NCBI GenBank assembly: GCA_903837355.1
Contig: CAILUI010000180.1
Coordinates: 1-64,000 of the forward strand
Direction of reading: 5' to 3'
Length of the DNA: 64,000 nt
Source: an uncultured Victivallales bacterium
Lineage (GTDB): Bacteria > Verrucomicrobiota > Lentisphaeria > Oligosphaerales > JAFGRS01
Numbering within the stretch: the stretch's first letter is position 1; each line of letters begins with the position of its first letter. Position numbers and translations under genes: made by a program. Of the stretch, positions 50,810 to 60,300 are shown one piece after another. Under the pieces are notes generated by a model, which did no database searches, had not been told where the DNA came from, and was given only the letters and a program-made list of their open reading frames with translations.

Positions 50810-53800
50810 ATGGTAGAATGGATACTCAAGAAGATCTTTGGGACGCGTAATGCTCGCCAACTCCGCCGCTTGTGGCCCTTGGTCGAGACGGTCAATGCGT
50901 TCCAGAAGGACCTCGCCGGCCTGACGGACGAACAACTGCGTGCCAAGACTGCCGACTTCCGGCAGCGCTTGGCTGCGGGCGCGACGGTGAATGACCTCAT
51001 GTGCGAGGCCTTTGCCGTGGTCAAGGACGCCTGTCGCCGGCTGGTGGGCAGGCCCATCGAGGTGACGGGGCACACGCTGGTGTGGGATATGGTGCCGTTC
51101 GACGTGCAGGTCCTCGGTGCCATCGCTCTGCACCGCGGCTGCATCGCGGAGATGGCCACGGGCGAGGGCAAGACGCTGGTCGCCACCATGCCCTTGTACC
51201 TCAACGCGCTGACCGGCCGCAACTGCCAACTGGTGACGGTCAACGACTACCTGGCGCACCGGGACGCGCAGTGGATGGGCGCCGTCTACACCTTCCTCGG
51301 CCTGACGGTCGGCTGTATCCAGAACAGCATGTCCTCGGCTCAGCGTCGCGAGCAGTACGCCTGCGACATCACCTACGGCACCAACAGCGAATTCGGTTTC
51401 GACTACCTGCGCGACATGGGCATGGCCATGAGCCGTGAGGAGATGGTCCAGCGCGACCACTACTTTGCCATCATCGATGAGATCGACAGTATCCTCATCG
51501 ACGAGGCCCGGACCCCGCTGATCATCTCCGGGCCGGCTGCCGTTTCCACGCATCGCTACGACAAGCTCAAGCCGATGGTCGCCGATCTCTTCCGCCGCCA
51601 GGGCCTGCTGGCCTCGCGGCTGGCCGCCGAGGCGCGCGAGGCGCTCGACAAGCCGGACCTGGCCGAGGCGGACCGCGATGACGCTCTGCTGAAGCTGGTC
51701 AAGGTCCGCATTGCCATGCCGAAGCACAAGCAGTTGCAGCGCGCGGTGGAAGACCCGGCGCTGCGCAAGCAGATCGAGCGCCGCGAGGCGGAGGTATTCA
51801 GTGACAACAACCGCGGCTTCCTGCAGGAAGTCAAGGAGTCGTTGTTTTTTGCTATCGACGAGCGCGGTGGCGAGGCGGATCTGAGTGAGATGGGGCGCCG
51901 CTTCCTACGGCCCGAGGATCCAGACGCCTTCGTCATTCCCGACCTACCGGCGCTGTTCAGCGAAATCGACGCCGATCCGGACCTGACCGAGCCCGAGAAG
52001 ATGGCGCGCCGGCAGGAGGCGCAGACCCGCTTCGATATCCAGGCTGAGACCATCCACAACATCTCGCAGTTGCTGCGCGCCTTCTGTCTGTTCGAGAAGG
52101 ACGTGCAGTACGTCGTGCAGGATAACAAGGTGCTTATCGTCGATGAGTTCACCGGCCGTTTGATGCCGGGACGGCGTTTCAGCGAAGGCTTGCACCAGGC
52201 CCTCGAGGCCAAGGAAGACGTGCAGATCGAGCGCGAGACGCAGACGCTGGCGACGATCACGATCCAGAACTACTTCCGCATGTACGAGAAGCTCGCCGGG
52301 ATGACCGGAACCGCGGAGACGGAAGCGACGGAGTTCAAGGAGATCTACAAGCTTGAGGTCGTGGTGGCGCCCACCAATCGGCCCTGCCGTCGCGTCGACA
52401 ACGATGACCGCATCTACAAGACTAAGCGCGAGAAGTACAACGCCATCATCGACGAGATCGAGACCTGCAACCAGAACGGTCAGCCGGTGCTGGTCGGCAC
52501 GGTCAGTGTCGAGGTCTCTGAAGTGCTCAGTCGCATGCTGCAGCGCCGGCACATCACGCATAATGTGCTGAACGCCAAGCATCATGAGCAGGAGGCCGAG
52601 ATCGTGGCCCGGGCTGGCCAGGCGGGGGCGGTCACCATCGCCACCAACATGGCCGGCCGCGGCACCGACATCAAATTAGGGCCTGGCGTCGTCCACCTGG
52701 AGCGCTCGCTGGTGGAGTCCAAGGTTCTTCACCTGGATACCCGCCTGACGGCCGAGCAACTGCAGAGCGGCGTGAAGCTGCAGCCGCCGCCAGAGGGGGC
52801 CTCTACGCTGCGCCAGCTCCTGCTGGCTCGGCCCTGTGGCCTCCACGTCATCGGCAGCGAGCGCCACGACGCCCGTCGCATCGACCGGCAGTTGCGTGGG
52901 CGTTGCAGCCGCCAGGGTGACCCGGGCTCGTCGCGGTTCTATGTCTCGTTGGAAGACAATCTGATGCGCCTCTTCGGCTCGGACCGAGTGGCGAGCATCA
53001 TGGAGAAGCTCGGCTTGGAGGAGGGCGAGGAGCTCTCGCACCCGATCCTGAACCGCAGCATCGAGCGCGCGCAGCGCCGGGTCGAGCAGCAGCACTTCGC
53101 CATCCGCAAGCGGACGCTTGAGTACGACGACGTGATGAACAAGCAGCGCTCGACCGTCTACGGCTTGCGCCGGGACATCCTGCTCACCGAGGCCCCGCGG
53201 GAGATGCTGTTCGACTTCATCTATACGACCCTGGCCGACAAGGTCGATACCGCCTTCGCGGCGGCGGGACGGGGCGGCAAGCCCGACCTTGAGGAGATCA
53301 AGAACTGGTGTTCGCATACCTTTCCCATCGGCTTCCGCTCGGACCTTTTCGAGACCGCCCCGGATGCGGAGTTTGTGACCAAGGCCGTGATCGAGCAGAT
53401 TGAGCGTGCTTACGCCCTCAAGGAGAAGCTGGAGAACCCCGACTCGCTGCGCTTCCTGGAGCGGCACATCATGCTCAACGCCATCGACTCGCTGTACCAG
53501 GAGCACCTCTACGCGATGGATTCCCTGCGCCAGGGTGTGCAACTGCGCTCGTACGGCCAGCGGGATCCTCTGGTGGAGTACAAGCAGGAAGCCTACGGTC
53601 TGTTTGCGGACCTGATGGACTCCATGCGTAACCAGATTTGCTCGAATGTCTTCCGCTCGGCCACCACCCTGGCCGCCTTCCAGTCGCTGTTCAGTTCGGC
53701 GCCGCAGCAGCAGATCCACGACTCGCTGGGGCAGTTCGGCGGCATCGCCGGCGCGGGTCCAGAGGCTCCCGAACAACCCGCGGGCCTCCCCCCGGGGCTG

Positions 53801-53890
53801 ACCCTGCGTCGGCAGTTGCCCAAGGTTGGCCGCAATGAGCCCTGTCCATGCGGTAGCGGCAAGAAGTCCAAGCACTGCTGCGGCAGTTGA
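50810..53890 (+). CDS. secA: Preprotein translocase ATPase SecA
   Basis: The 1026-residue protein starts MVEWILKKIFGTRNARQL at 50810. It has MATGEGKTLVATMPLYLNAL (Walker A), VNDYLAHRDAQWMG, YGTNSEFGFDYLRD and IIDEIDSILIDEARTPLI (DEAD-like motif). TNMAGRGTDIKLGPGV and GLHVIGSERHDARRIDRQLRGR follow, and the terminal zinc tail is NEPCPCGSGKKSKHCC. It drives Sec-dependent export. At 1026 residues it is longer than the usual ~900, with extra sequence in the preprotein-binding region and a ~40-residue insert before GLHVIGSER. No Shine-Dalgarno is seen; the upstream 60 nt are AT-rich. Confidence 0.96.
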   Translation: MVEWILKKIFGTRNARQLRRLWPLVETVNAFQKDLAGLTDEQLRAKTADFRQRLAAGATVNDLMCEAFAVVKDACRRLVGRPIEVTGHTLVWDMVPFDVQVLGAIALHRGCIAEMATGEGKTLVATMPLYLNALTGRNCQLVTVNDYLAHRDAQWMGAVYTFLGLTVGCIQNSMSSAQRREQYACDITYGTNSEFGFDYLRDMGMAMSREEMVQRDHYFAIIDEIDSILIDEARTPLIISGPAAVSTHRYDKLKPMVADLFRRQGLLASRLAAEAREALDKPDLAEADRDDALLKLVKVRIAMPKHKQLQRAVEDPALRKQIERREAEVFSDNNRGFLQEVKESLFFAIDERGGEADLSEMGRRFLRPEDPDAFVIPDLPALFSEIDADPDLTEPEKMARRQEAQTRFDIQAETIHNISQLLRAFCLFEKDVQYVVQDNKVLIVDEFTGRLMPGRRFSEGLHQALEAKEDVQIERETQTLATITIQNYFRMYEKLAGMTGTAETEATEFKEIYKLEVVVAPTNRPCRRVDNDDRIYKTKREKYNAIIDEIETCNQNGQPVLVGTVSVEVSEVLSRMLQRRHITHNVLNAKHHEQEAEIVARAGQAGAVTIATNMAGRGTDIKLGPGVVHLERSLVESKVLHLDTRLTAEQLQSGVKLQPPPEGASTLRQLLLARPCGLHVIGSERHDARRIDRQLRGRCSRQGDPGSSRFYVSLEDNLMRLFGSDRVASIMEKLGLEEGEELSHPILNRSIERAQRRVEQQHFAIRKRTLEYDDVMNKQRSTVYGLRRDILLTEAPREMLFDFIYTTLADKVDTAFAAAGRGGKPDLEEIKNWCSHTFPIGFRSDLFETAPDAEFVTKAVIEQIERAYALKEKLENPDSLRFLERHIMLNAIDSLYQEHLYAMDSLRQGVQLRSYGQRDPLVEYKQEAYGLFADLMDSMRNQICSNVFRSATTLAAFQSLFSSAPQQQIHDSLGQFGGIAGAGPEAPEQPAGLPPGLTLRRQLPKVGRNEPCPCGSGKKSKHCCGS

Positions 53891-53952
53891 CGTGTTGACG
53901 CTGGTCCTCCCTGGCCAGCGCCAGCGCCTGCCGTGGCGTCGGGTGGGTGCAG

Positions 53953-55083
53953 ATGAACGTCGTCATCGCTCTCGACTCGTTCAAGGGCAGTCTGTCCGCG
54001 GCCGCCGCTTGCCGTATCGTCGCTGCGGCGTTCAGCCAAGCCCTGCCTACGGCGGTTGTGCGTTGCGTTCCCATGGCCGATGGCGGTGAGGGCACCGCGG
54101 CGGCCATGGTTGGCGCCTGCGGGGGCGAGCTGGTGGAGGTGCATGGGCTCTCGGGCCCCCTGCCTGGCCAGCGCCTGTCGGCCTGCTATGGGTGGCTGCC
54201 GGCAACCCGTACGGCGGTCGTGGAGATGGCACAGGCCAGCGGCCTGACGCGGGTACCGCCGGCGGCTCGGGATCCGCGACGAACCACGACTCGGGGTACC
54301 GGCGAACTCATTGCCGCCGCCCGCGCCCGCGGCGCGGCGCGGCTCGTGCTCACCCTTGGCGGCAGTGCGACCAACGATGGCGGTTGCGGCGCCGCCGCCG
54401 CCTTGGGGTGGCGTTTCCTCGATGCGGCCGGACGAGACCTCCCCGACGGCGGCGCGGCACTGGCCCGACTGGACCGCATCGTGCCTCCTGCCGAGCCGCG
54501 CTGGCACATCCCGGTGGAGGCCCTCTGCGACGTCACTAACCCGCTCTGCGGCGAGCATGGCGCCGCCGCGGTCTACGGGCCCCAGAAGGGCGCCACTCCC
54601 GACCAGGTTCGCGAACTCGACGCCGCCTTGGGCGTCCTCGCTGAACGCTGGCGTGAAACGCTGGGCCTGGACGTGGCCAACCAGCCCGGCGCCGGGGCGG
54701 CCGGCGGTTTCGGCGCCGGGGCGGTCGCTTTCCTCGGGGCACGCCTGGTGTCTGGGATCGATACCATCGCCGAACTGACCGGGCTTACCGACCGGCTGCG
54801 CGAGGCCGACTGGGTGGTGACCGGCGAAGGCCGTTTTGACGAGTCCTCGCTGCTGGGAAAAGTCGTGTCAGGGGTCCTGCGTCGCGCCGCTCTGGGGGGC
54901 GCTCGCGTCGCCGTGCTGGCAGGGTCGGTGGCTCTGGGGCGCGCCGAGTGGCTGGCCGCAGGCGTTCACGAGGCTGAGGCCTGTGCCCCGAGTGGGATGT
55001 CGAGCGCCGACGCCATGCACCAGGCCGAGGAGTTGCTGCGCTTGGCTGCCCTGCGCCTGGCTCCCCGCCTGCGTTTCCCCTGA
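53953..55083 (+). CDS. Glycerate kinase (GarK/GlxK family)
   Basis: This 376-residue protein starts at ATG 53953 (GTG 53947 possible). It has MNVVIALDSFKGSLSAAAAC, PMADGGEGTAAAM, LTLGGSATNDGGCGAAAALG, PQKGATPDQV, GAAGGFGAGAVAFLGARLVSG and VVTGEGRFDESSLLGKV. These are the glycerate 2-kinase type I signatures. It phosphorylates D-glycerate to 2-phosphoglycerate in glyoxylate or sugar-acid catabolism. It lies 62 nt after secA, probably an accidental neighbour. Confidence 0.9.
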   Translation: MNVVIALDSFKGSLSAAAACRIVAAAFSQALPTAVVRCVPMADGGEGTAAAMVGACGGELVEVHGLSGPLPGQRLSACYGWLPATRTAVVEMAQASGLTRVPPAARDPRRTTTRGTGELIAAARARGAARLVLTLGGSATNDGGCGAAAALGWRFLDAAGRDLPDGGAALARLDRIVPPAEPRWHIPVEALCDVTNPLCGEHGAAAVYGPQKGATPDQVRELDAALGVLAERWRETLGLDVANQPGAGAAGGFGAGAVAFLGARLVSGIDTIAELTGLTDRLREADWVVTGEGRFDESSLLGKVVSGVLRRAALGGARVAVLAGSVALGRAEWLAAGVHEAEACAPSGMSSADAMHQAEELLRLAALRLAPRLRFP

Positions 55084-55136
55084 TGCCAGCGGACGTCTGG
55101 CCCGCCGCGCCACGGCGGCGAAGTCGGTGGCGCGCG

Positions 55137-55613
55137 TCAGGCCCCGCCCACGCGCCGCTGGCGCTTGCCCAGATCCGTATCCTGCCCGGTCGCCAGCGAG
55201 TAGAAGGTACACTTGCGAGGCTTATCGCAGCAACAAGCGTAGATATGGCTCAGGTTCACGTAACGGTAGGACTGCACGTAGCCGTCATGCAGAGCCAACT
55301 GCCTGCCAAAGTTCTTGATCGCCCCACAGTCGCAGGCAATCCCTTCGTAATCCGGCTCGAGATTGCCGTCGACACCCGTACGGGCCGACATGATCTTCTT
55401 GTACTCGATGTGCGGCGTGAACTTACAGACCGCGTGCTGCATGCACGTGTGGATGATGTGAGCCTGATCCAGGCTGCTGGCCCACTCGGGAATCTGGTCG
55501 AAGGTACTCGGATATACCTGCGGCGCGGCCTTGACCTTGTCCGCTTTGGGCGAACGAGACGCAGGATCTTCCTTCTTGCCGAAGAGACCCAGGATACCGT
55601 CAAGCAACCCCAT
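55137..55613 (-). CDS. Cys-rich protein of unknown function in the MglA operon
   Basis: The start at 55613 (MGLLDGILGLFGKKED) is chosen because the amphipathic start resembles other members of this region (compare MSLARRIFDGFLGRKDKD in the large gene at 57373). The 158-residue protein has a basic linker, then a domain with ten cysteines: HTCMQHAVC, IACDCG, YACCCDKPRKC. The pattern suggests a metal site (zinc or iron-sulfur). It is the last gene of a minus-strand run with a Roadblock and an MglA-type GTPase gene. No family is recognised. Confidence 0.6.
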   Translation of the reverse strand: MGLLDGILGLFGKKEDPASRSPKADKVKAAPQVYPSTFDQIPEWASSLDQAHIIHTCMQHAVCKFTPHIEYKKIMSARTGVDGNLEPDYEGIACDCGAIKNFGRQLALHDGYVQSYRYVNLSHIYACCCDKPRKCTFYSLATGQDTDLGKRQRRVGGA

Positions 55614-55842
55614 ACGCCAGCCGTGCCTTTCCTCTGGGCGGCAGACCACCGCCAGAACTCTCGAGTTCCTCAAACAGCCACGCACGAAGACGCGCTGCCC
55701 GGCACCGGAAAACACCGCACTATCGTCAGCGTACGTTAGCATGGGTCTACGGAATAGCAACTTTCCGGAAACCCACCGTTGCCGGCGGCACGTCGACGGA
55801 CTCTGGGTGCCAGGCCGGGCCTGGGACGGGTTACGCGCCCGG

Positions 55843-56319
55843 TCAACCCGCTGAGCCGGCGAAGATATCCGCCGTGTCCTTCAGCACGAAGTTGCGGTCG
55901 ACCGAGTCCTCGCCCGTAGCCCCACGCTCCCGGATGGACTCAAAGACGCCGCGCACGGCCGCGGCGGCGGTAGGCGTGTAGAGCTTGACCAGGCCGACGC
56001 GGTGTTCGCCGGAGAACATCACCACCAGAATAACCTCGTCGGTGGCGGCCGCCATCAGAATGCTGCGCTTCAGCCCCTGGTGCAGTACGGAGCTGAATTC
56101 GTCCTCCCCCAGCAGTCGCGCCAGTTCGCGTGTAGCCGCGAAGACACCGGCCCCGAGCGCCGAGATCAGCAGCGGGTCATGGCGACTTACGTTCTCGTGC
56201 GCCAGCACGTGCCCGGCGCCGTCACAGATGAGGCAACTATCCGCTTCGGACTGGTCAAGGAGTTCGGTGAGGATCTTGCGCAGCCGGCTGACATCCTTGC
56301 GGGTCAGTTCGTAGGTCAT
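55843..56319 (-). CDS. Roadblock/LC7 domain protein (MglB-like)
   Basis: This 158-residue protein begins MTYELTRKDVSRLRKILTEL and shows the Roadblock fold: DSCLICDGAGHVLAHE, PLLISALGAGVFAATRELARLLG, FSSVLHQGLKRSILMAA, EVILVVMFSGEHRVGLVKLY. Roadblock proteins regulate Ras-like GTPases; MglB is the GAP of MglA in Myxococcus polarity. An MglA-type GTPase gene lies 93 nt upstream in the same direction, so a GTPase/GAP or GTPase/scaffold pair is likely. The C-terminus extends ~25 residues beyond the domain. Confidence 0.85.
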   Translation of the reverse strand: MTYELTRKDVSRLRKILTELLDQSEADSCLICDGAGHVLAHENVSRHDPLLISALGAGVFAATRELARLLGEDEFSSVLHQGLKRSILMAAATDEVILVVMFSGEHRVGLVKLYTPTAAAAVRGVFESIRERGATGEDSVDRNFVLKDTADIFAGSAG

Positions 56320-56412
56320 CTTCGAATTCCCTTGCGTTCGCAGGCGACAGCCCCGATCGGCGCTGCCGCGACCGCCGCCCGGGGAGGTGAAGCTCCGGGA
56401 AGCACGGGAAGA

Positions 56413-57048
56413 TCAGACAAGCTTGATATCACGGGTCTTGCCGGCGGGCGTGTTGCTGGCGTCCTTGACGAAGCGGTGCAGCACCAGCCGGGCGATCATG
56501 TTCAGCGTCTCAAACACCCCTTCGCCGCTGGTTGCCACGGAGGGGAAGTGGGGACGTCTCTTACCCCGGTTGTTCAGGAGGAACTCCATGAAATGCACCG
56601 GAGCCACATTCGGCAGATCACGCTTGTTATACTGCAGAACGTAGGGGATGTCGTCCAGTTTCTTGTTCTGCGGCAGCAAGTTCTGCTGCAGGTTCTTGAA
56701 GCTCTCGACGTTAGCAGCCATTTCGGCCCACTGGCTGTCGGCCACGAAGACCACCCCGTCCACACCGCGCAGGACGATGGCGCGGGTGGTGTTGTACATC
56801 ACCTGCCCTGGCACCGTATACATCTGGAAGCGCGTTGTGAACCCCTGGACCACATCGGCCACCAAGGGCATGAAATCGAAAAACAGCGTGCGATCTTTCA
56901 CCGTGTCCAGAGAGGTCAGGTCACCTTTATGGTCCGGCTTGATCAGACGGTGCACCACCTCCAGATTTGTGGTCTTGCCGCAGCGCGCCGGACCGTAGTA
57001 GACGATCTTGAGCTGGATCTCGCGCGTTTCCTGATTCACGAACGCCAT
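56413..57048 (-). CDS. MglA-type small Ras-like GTPase
   Basis: The start at 57048 (MAFVNQETREIQLKIVYYGP) fits MglA; ATG 57063 is a possible alternative. The 211-residue GTPase has GPARCGKTTNL (P-loop, about 19-27), TLFFDFMPL, and YTVPGQVMYNTTRAIVLRG with the Pro-containing switch II (TVPGQ) typical of MglA. VVFVADSQWAEM and QYNKRDLP (base specificity) follow. MglA proteins switch between GTP and GDP states at cell poles or membranes and control motility or polarity proteins. It heads the operon with the Roadblock and Cys-rich genes and diverges from the large repeat protein gene. Confidence 0.92.
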   Translation of the reverse strand: MAFVNQETREIQLKIVYYGPARCGKTTNLEVVHRLIKPDHKGDLTSLDTVKDRTLFFDFMPLVADVVQGFTTRFQMYTVPGQVMYNTTRAIVLRGVDGVVFVADSQWAEMAANVESFKNLQQNLLPQNKKLDDIPYVLQYNKRDLPNVAPVHFMEFLLNNRGKRRPHFPSVATSGEGVFETLNMIARLVLHRFVKDASNTPAGKTRDIKLV

Positions 57049-57372
57049 GTGCCGTATCTCCATGCGGCTGAAGGCCAGCCTACCCACCCCCTTGCGCTGC
57101 GAGGCAGAACTCCACCCGATTGCCGGCCCGTCGACCGTACCGGACTCCGTGAACCACGGCCTGGGGTGGACCGAGCCAGCCCCTGGGCCGTGTACGCGTC
57201 CTACAAACTCGACTGGATTTCCTTGGAATTCAAGTCATCTTGCTTGCAGAATGTCGGTAAGGTGCCGGCTTGGACCGGGTTACTGGCTGGCAACGTGCTG
57301 GGTTGGGCCGTGTGGTTTCGTCAAGCGCCGCGAGCGCGTCGCAGGGTAGTGCGCAGGTAAGGAACTTCGGCC
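57049..57372. other. Divergent intergenic region of the GTPase module
   Basis: This 324-nt gap contains no gene. It separates mglA (minus) from the large repeat protein (plus), so it should contain both promoters. An AT-richer stretch around 57200-57250 (TTCCTTGGAATTCAAG) is the best candidate area, but no clear -35/-10 pair is seen. AAGGAA precedes the ATG at 57373. Confidence 0.4.
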
Positions 57373-60300
57373 ATGAGTCTGGCAAGACGCATTTTCGACG
57401 GGTTTCTCGGTAGGAAAGACAAGGACGAGGACCGGCCGAAGGGCGTCGAGCCGCCCAAGACTGCAGGGGCGCCAGAGCCACCGAAGGTAGGGAAGGGCGT
57501 GCCTCCACCGCCCAAGGTGGTTCGCGTGGAGCCGCCGGCGGGGGCTGCGGTCCCGCCCGACCGGCGCCACGAGAGCCAGACGTTCCCGGTCAGTGCCGCG
57601 CGGCTCCCGCACACCGGTGCACCGCCAGAGGTCCCGGCCCGGAGCGACGAGTCCGCGGGCGTCGGAGCACGCATGCGCTTGACGCCGCTGCGGCCCGCGG
57701 GGGTCGAAACTCCGGCGGGCAAGGTCGCCGCCGAGGACCCGTTGCGCCGCAGTCAGACCATCCGGGTCTCGCTGCCGAGCCAGGGCTCTGCGCCTGCGGG
57801 GGCCGCCCACGGTATCTCGATCAGGCCCGACGAGATGCGCCGCAGTCAGACCGTCCGCGTCAACCCGCCCCCCGGCACCGCCGCGAGACCGGTCGCGACA
57901 CCGGCTCTGCAGCGCGTTCGCCTGCGTCCGGCCACGGAGCCGACGCCGCGGCCAGGGGTCGAGCTTCCCCTGCGCGCTCTGCTGATGGCCTTGCCGCCGA
58001 GTCTGCGCGGACCCGCCTGGAGCGCGGACGATCTGCCGGACGGCAGCCTGTTCGTGGACCCGGAACAGCTTCGCACGCAACTCGCAGAGGGTGCCGTGTG
58101 CGTGCCGGCCGAGGAAGCGCGGCGCTACCTTCCGGAGGGATGGCTGGATGACAACGCGATCGGAGATCTGGATTTGGACCTTGCCGAGGTGATGGCGGTC
58201 ACCCCCATCGACCTCATCCCCGTGGCCCCGCCGCGTGCGGTGCCGGCCGCGCCCTCTGCGGCAGCGGCTGACCCGGAGCTAGAGCAGGACCCGGAGCTAG
58301 AGCAGGACCCGGAGCTGGAGCAGGACCCGGAGCTAGAGCAGGACCCGGAGCTGGAGCAGGACCCGGAGCTGGAGCAGGACCCGGAGCTGGAGCAGGACCC
58401 GGAGCTGGAGCAGGACCCGGAGCTGGAGCAGGATGCCGTTCCGCTACCGCCCGCGTCTTCCGTGGTGCAGTTGCCGTGCGCGGTTATCCTGGCGGCCCTG
58501 CCGGCGCCGCTGCGCGGGCCAGCCTGGCGGGACACGGGGATGCCGGACCGCGCCGTTCCCCTCGAACGGGACCCCTTGCTGGAGCAACTGCGCTCCGGTC
58601 GGGTGAGCGTGAAAATGGAGATGGTCGCTACCGCGCTGCCGCCGGGGTGGATCGCCCCAGGGGCCTGTGGCGAGGTGGTCCTTGACCTTCCCGCAGTGGT
58701 CAGCGCCCTGCCGCCGGAATGGTTGCAGCCGAGCAGTGAGGAGGACCATGAAGGGGCTGCGGCAGAAGCCCTACCCCTCCTGTTTGTGCGGGCCGGAGCA
58801 CCACCGGTCCCCCCGGTCGCCGAGATCAGCGTCCCTGTCGTGGTTGCTCCTCCCGTCGTCCAGATGCCGCCTGTGGCTCGGCCCCCGGTCGCCGAGATCA
58901 GCGTCCCTGTCGTGGTTGCTCCTCCCGTCGTCCAGGTGCCGCCTGTGGCTCCGTCGCCAGTCGCTGAGGACACCAGGGTCGCGCTGCCGGTGCGGCTTGC
59001 CCTGTCGGCCCTGCCGCCAGCCCTGCGTGGGCCCGCCTGGCACGCCGAGGGTCCGGTGGGTGCCGTGCTCAGCATTCCCCGCGAGCACCTGCTACGGCAG
59101 CTCGCTGGCGGGCGAGTCGAGCTCAGTGTGGATCTGGTGCGAGCTCAGCTTCCCGCCGGCATGTGCGCCCCGGACGCCCAGGGCACGCTTGTTTTCGACC
59201 TTGCGACCGTCGTCGCCGCGCTCCCCCCTGAACTGCTACAGACCAGTGGCGACTTGGATCCGGAGGCCAAGGCTGTGGTCGTGATGGGCAACTTGTTCAG
59301 CGCGGCGCTGCCGCCGCCGCCCGCGCCGCCGCCGCCTGGTCTGCCCGAGACGATCTCCTTACCGTGCAGTGCTGTCCTTGGCGCGCTTCCGGCCGCCTGG
59401 CGCGGAGCCGCCTGGCGTGCCACGGACTTCCCGGATATCCGCTTCGACCTGCCGCGGGTGGACCTGCTGCGTCAACTGGCCGGCGGAAGCGTCGCGGTGT
59501 CGCTGTCGCTACTCCAGGGGAAGCTTCCGCTCGGTTGGGTCGCAGAGAACGCCGCCGGCAACGTCGTGCTGAACCTGGCCGACGTGGTGGCCGCCGTACC
59601 GCCGGAGTGCATGGCCGTGCAGGAGGACCTGGCGGACGACGTGGTGGCTGCCGCGCAACTGGGTCGGCTGTTTGCCCCCGCCTTGCCGCCGCCCCCCGTG
59701 GCGCCTTCGGCGGTTATCCCTGTGGCCGCGGCTCCTGCGCCTGTAGTGCCCCTGCCGCGCCCGGCGGCGCCCCGTCCAGCCGAGCCTCTTCCCGATGAAC
59801 CACGTCGTCCGGCGGTGACCGTGATGTCTGCGTCGGCAGTAGCCGTTCTGCCGTCCGCACCGCCCCTCCCATCTGGCCTTGACACGGACGAGCTTCCGGA
59901 GCAGCCACTGCCGCTGTCCACACCGGCGGAGGCCGCGGATGCCGATGGCATCACAACCTCGCCGCTGCCGTCCTGGAACGGTGTCGAAGGCTCCTTGGAG
60001 CGTGCTCCGCGTGGCATTGATCTGAACGTGGCTCGGGCCGCGGAACTGATGCTGCTGCCGGGGGTGGGCGCATCGCGGGCGCAGGCGATCGTCGCCGCCC
60101 GCACCGCCCGCGGAAGCTTCGACTCGATCTACGATCTGGCGGCGGTTCCTGGGGTCGGCCCGGCGGTGTTCCGACGCATGACCGGCCTCTCCCCGCAGAA
60201 CCGCGCGGATCGGCACGCCGTCATGGAGCACTACCTCACCCTCCCCGCCGATTCACGGCCGCTGCTGGAACGGATTGTCGAGGCGATCCGCGCCGAAATG

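Noticed and set aside
58125-59075. Antisense SSGSC repeat frame opposite the PELEQD tract
   Set aside because: It arises from the reverse complement of the 18-bp repeat and has no start context or neighbours that support it.
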